Notes under the pieces: generated by a model
Seen by the model: the letters and a program-made list of their open reading frames with translations, nothing else
The model's database searches: none
Told to the model about the DNA's origin: nothing
Position numbers and translations under genes: made by a program
Origin: Roseivirga sp. UBA6061
GTDB taxonomy: Bacteria > Bacteroidota > Bacteroidia > Cytophagales > Cyclobacteriaceae
Length of the DNA: 35,915 nt
NCBI GenBank assembly: GCA_002427745.1
Contig: DIYF01000051.1
Location: 1 to 35,915 of the forward strand
Direction: 5' to 3'
In this document: positions 35,747 to 35,915 of the stretch, in pieces
Layout of the letters: every line of letters starts with the position of its first letter
How positions within the stretch are numbered: position 1 is the stretch's first letter

Positions 35747-35915
35747 TTGATCAGCTTAGATTACCATATTCAAAAGCTTGGCGAGGGGAACTTTTTGCTT
35801 GATGAAAGCCGGAATCACAGCTATGTTTCAGGAAATAAGCTGCGCAAATTCAACGGTATATTAAAAGACCGGAAAGAGCTGGCCGGCCTCATTACCCTGG
35901 GCTCGGTGTTTTCAA
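35747..35915 (+). CDS. PLP-dependent enzyme, D-cysteine desulfhydrase/ACC deaminase family (3' end outside window)
   Basis: An open frame from 35714 runs off the window. From the TTG at 35747, the only usual start codon near the expected N-terminus, 56 residues are visible. The segment SGNKLRKFNGIL (about 28-39) matches the GNKxRK motif in which the Lys binds PLP in ACC deaminase and D-cysteine desulfhydrase. The last residues TLGSVFS, with the final base fitting Asn, match the following TxGxxxSN loop. It starts 8 bp after the formyltransferase stop, so it belongs to the polysaccharide operon. Its role there is unclear; supplying or tailoring an amino-acid substituent on the glycan is one idea. 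Confidence 0.62.
   Translation, partial: MISLDYHIQKLGEGNFLLDESRNHSYVSGNKLRKFNGILKDRKELAGLITLGSVFS

Noticed and set aside
1..35915. tRNA, rRNA, transposase, integrase or CRISPR genes
   Set aside because: None could be recognised in reading both strands; structural RNA genes cannot be fully excluded by eye.

Overview
The window looks like a chromosomal piece of a gliding or surface-attached member of the Bacteroidota, most likely a marine Cytophagales relative. The basis is type IX secretion (T9SS) type B C-terminal domains paired with PorP/SprF-family proteins, a 7TM-DISM receptor with a Bacteroidota-style C-terminal HTH, a membrane-bound AraC regulator, orphan FtsX permeases, weak ribosome-binding sites, and two promoters that fit the Bacteroidota TTG-N20-TAnnTTTG pattern. 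The genus assignment is an inference.

Bases 1-16480 (surface and secretion region). Two cassettes of [giant Calx-beta adhesin with T9SS type B tail + PorP/SprF] lie in the same orientation. The first is cut by the window edge (adhesin 1-2475, PorP 2480-3415). The second is complete (adhesin 7204-15540, 2778 aa; PorP 15545-16480). Equivalent points are exactly 13065 bp apart from the Calx-beta array to the PorP stop codons. Between the cassettes are a 7TM-DISM/HTH membrane regulator (3792-5471) and a translationally coupled pair: a LuxI/FeeM-fold N-acyltransferase (5642-6370) and an isoprenylcysteine-methyltransferase-like membrane enzyme (6367-6996). That pair is the best candidate here for an undescribed small-lipid or signal pathway.

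Bases 16481-21095. A membrane AraC regulator, a small secreted lumazine-binding/NTF2-like protein and an orphan MacB/FtsX-type permease. The permease is flanked by two copies of a non-coding repeat family; the downstream copy forms a hairpin between convergent genes.

Bases 21096-24814 (minus strand). 4-hydroxyphenylpyruvate dioxygenase (tyrosine catabolism), with its own promoter overlapped by a perfect 12-bp palindrome; a MarR regulator just upstream; and a SerB-SerA fusion that joins the phosphoserine phosphatase and phosphoglycerate dehydrogenase steps of serine synthesis.

Bases 25060-35915 (plus strand). One long operon with gaps of at most 52 bp and several start/stop overlaps. kdsC and kdsA (Kdo synthesis) are followed by a Wza-like export lipoprotein, a Wzc-like tyrosine autokinase with a (Gly-Tyr)13 tail, an MsbA/PglK-like ABC exporter, a UDP-GlcNAc 4,6-dehydratase, a LegC-type aminotransferase, a SAM methyltransferase, a sugar N-formyltransferase and the start of a PLP enzyme of the D-cysteine desulfhydrase/ACC deaminase family. 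Together these point to an exported surface polysaccharide or glycolipid carrying an N-formylated, possibly methylated 4-amino-4,6-dideoxy sugar.
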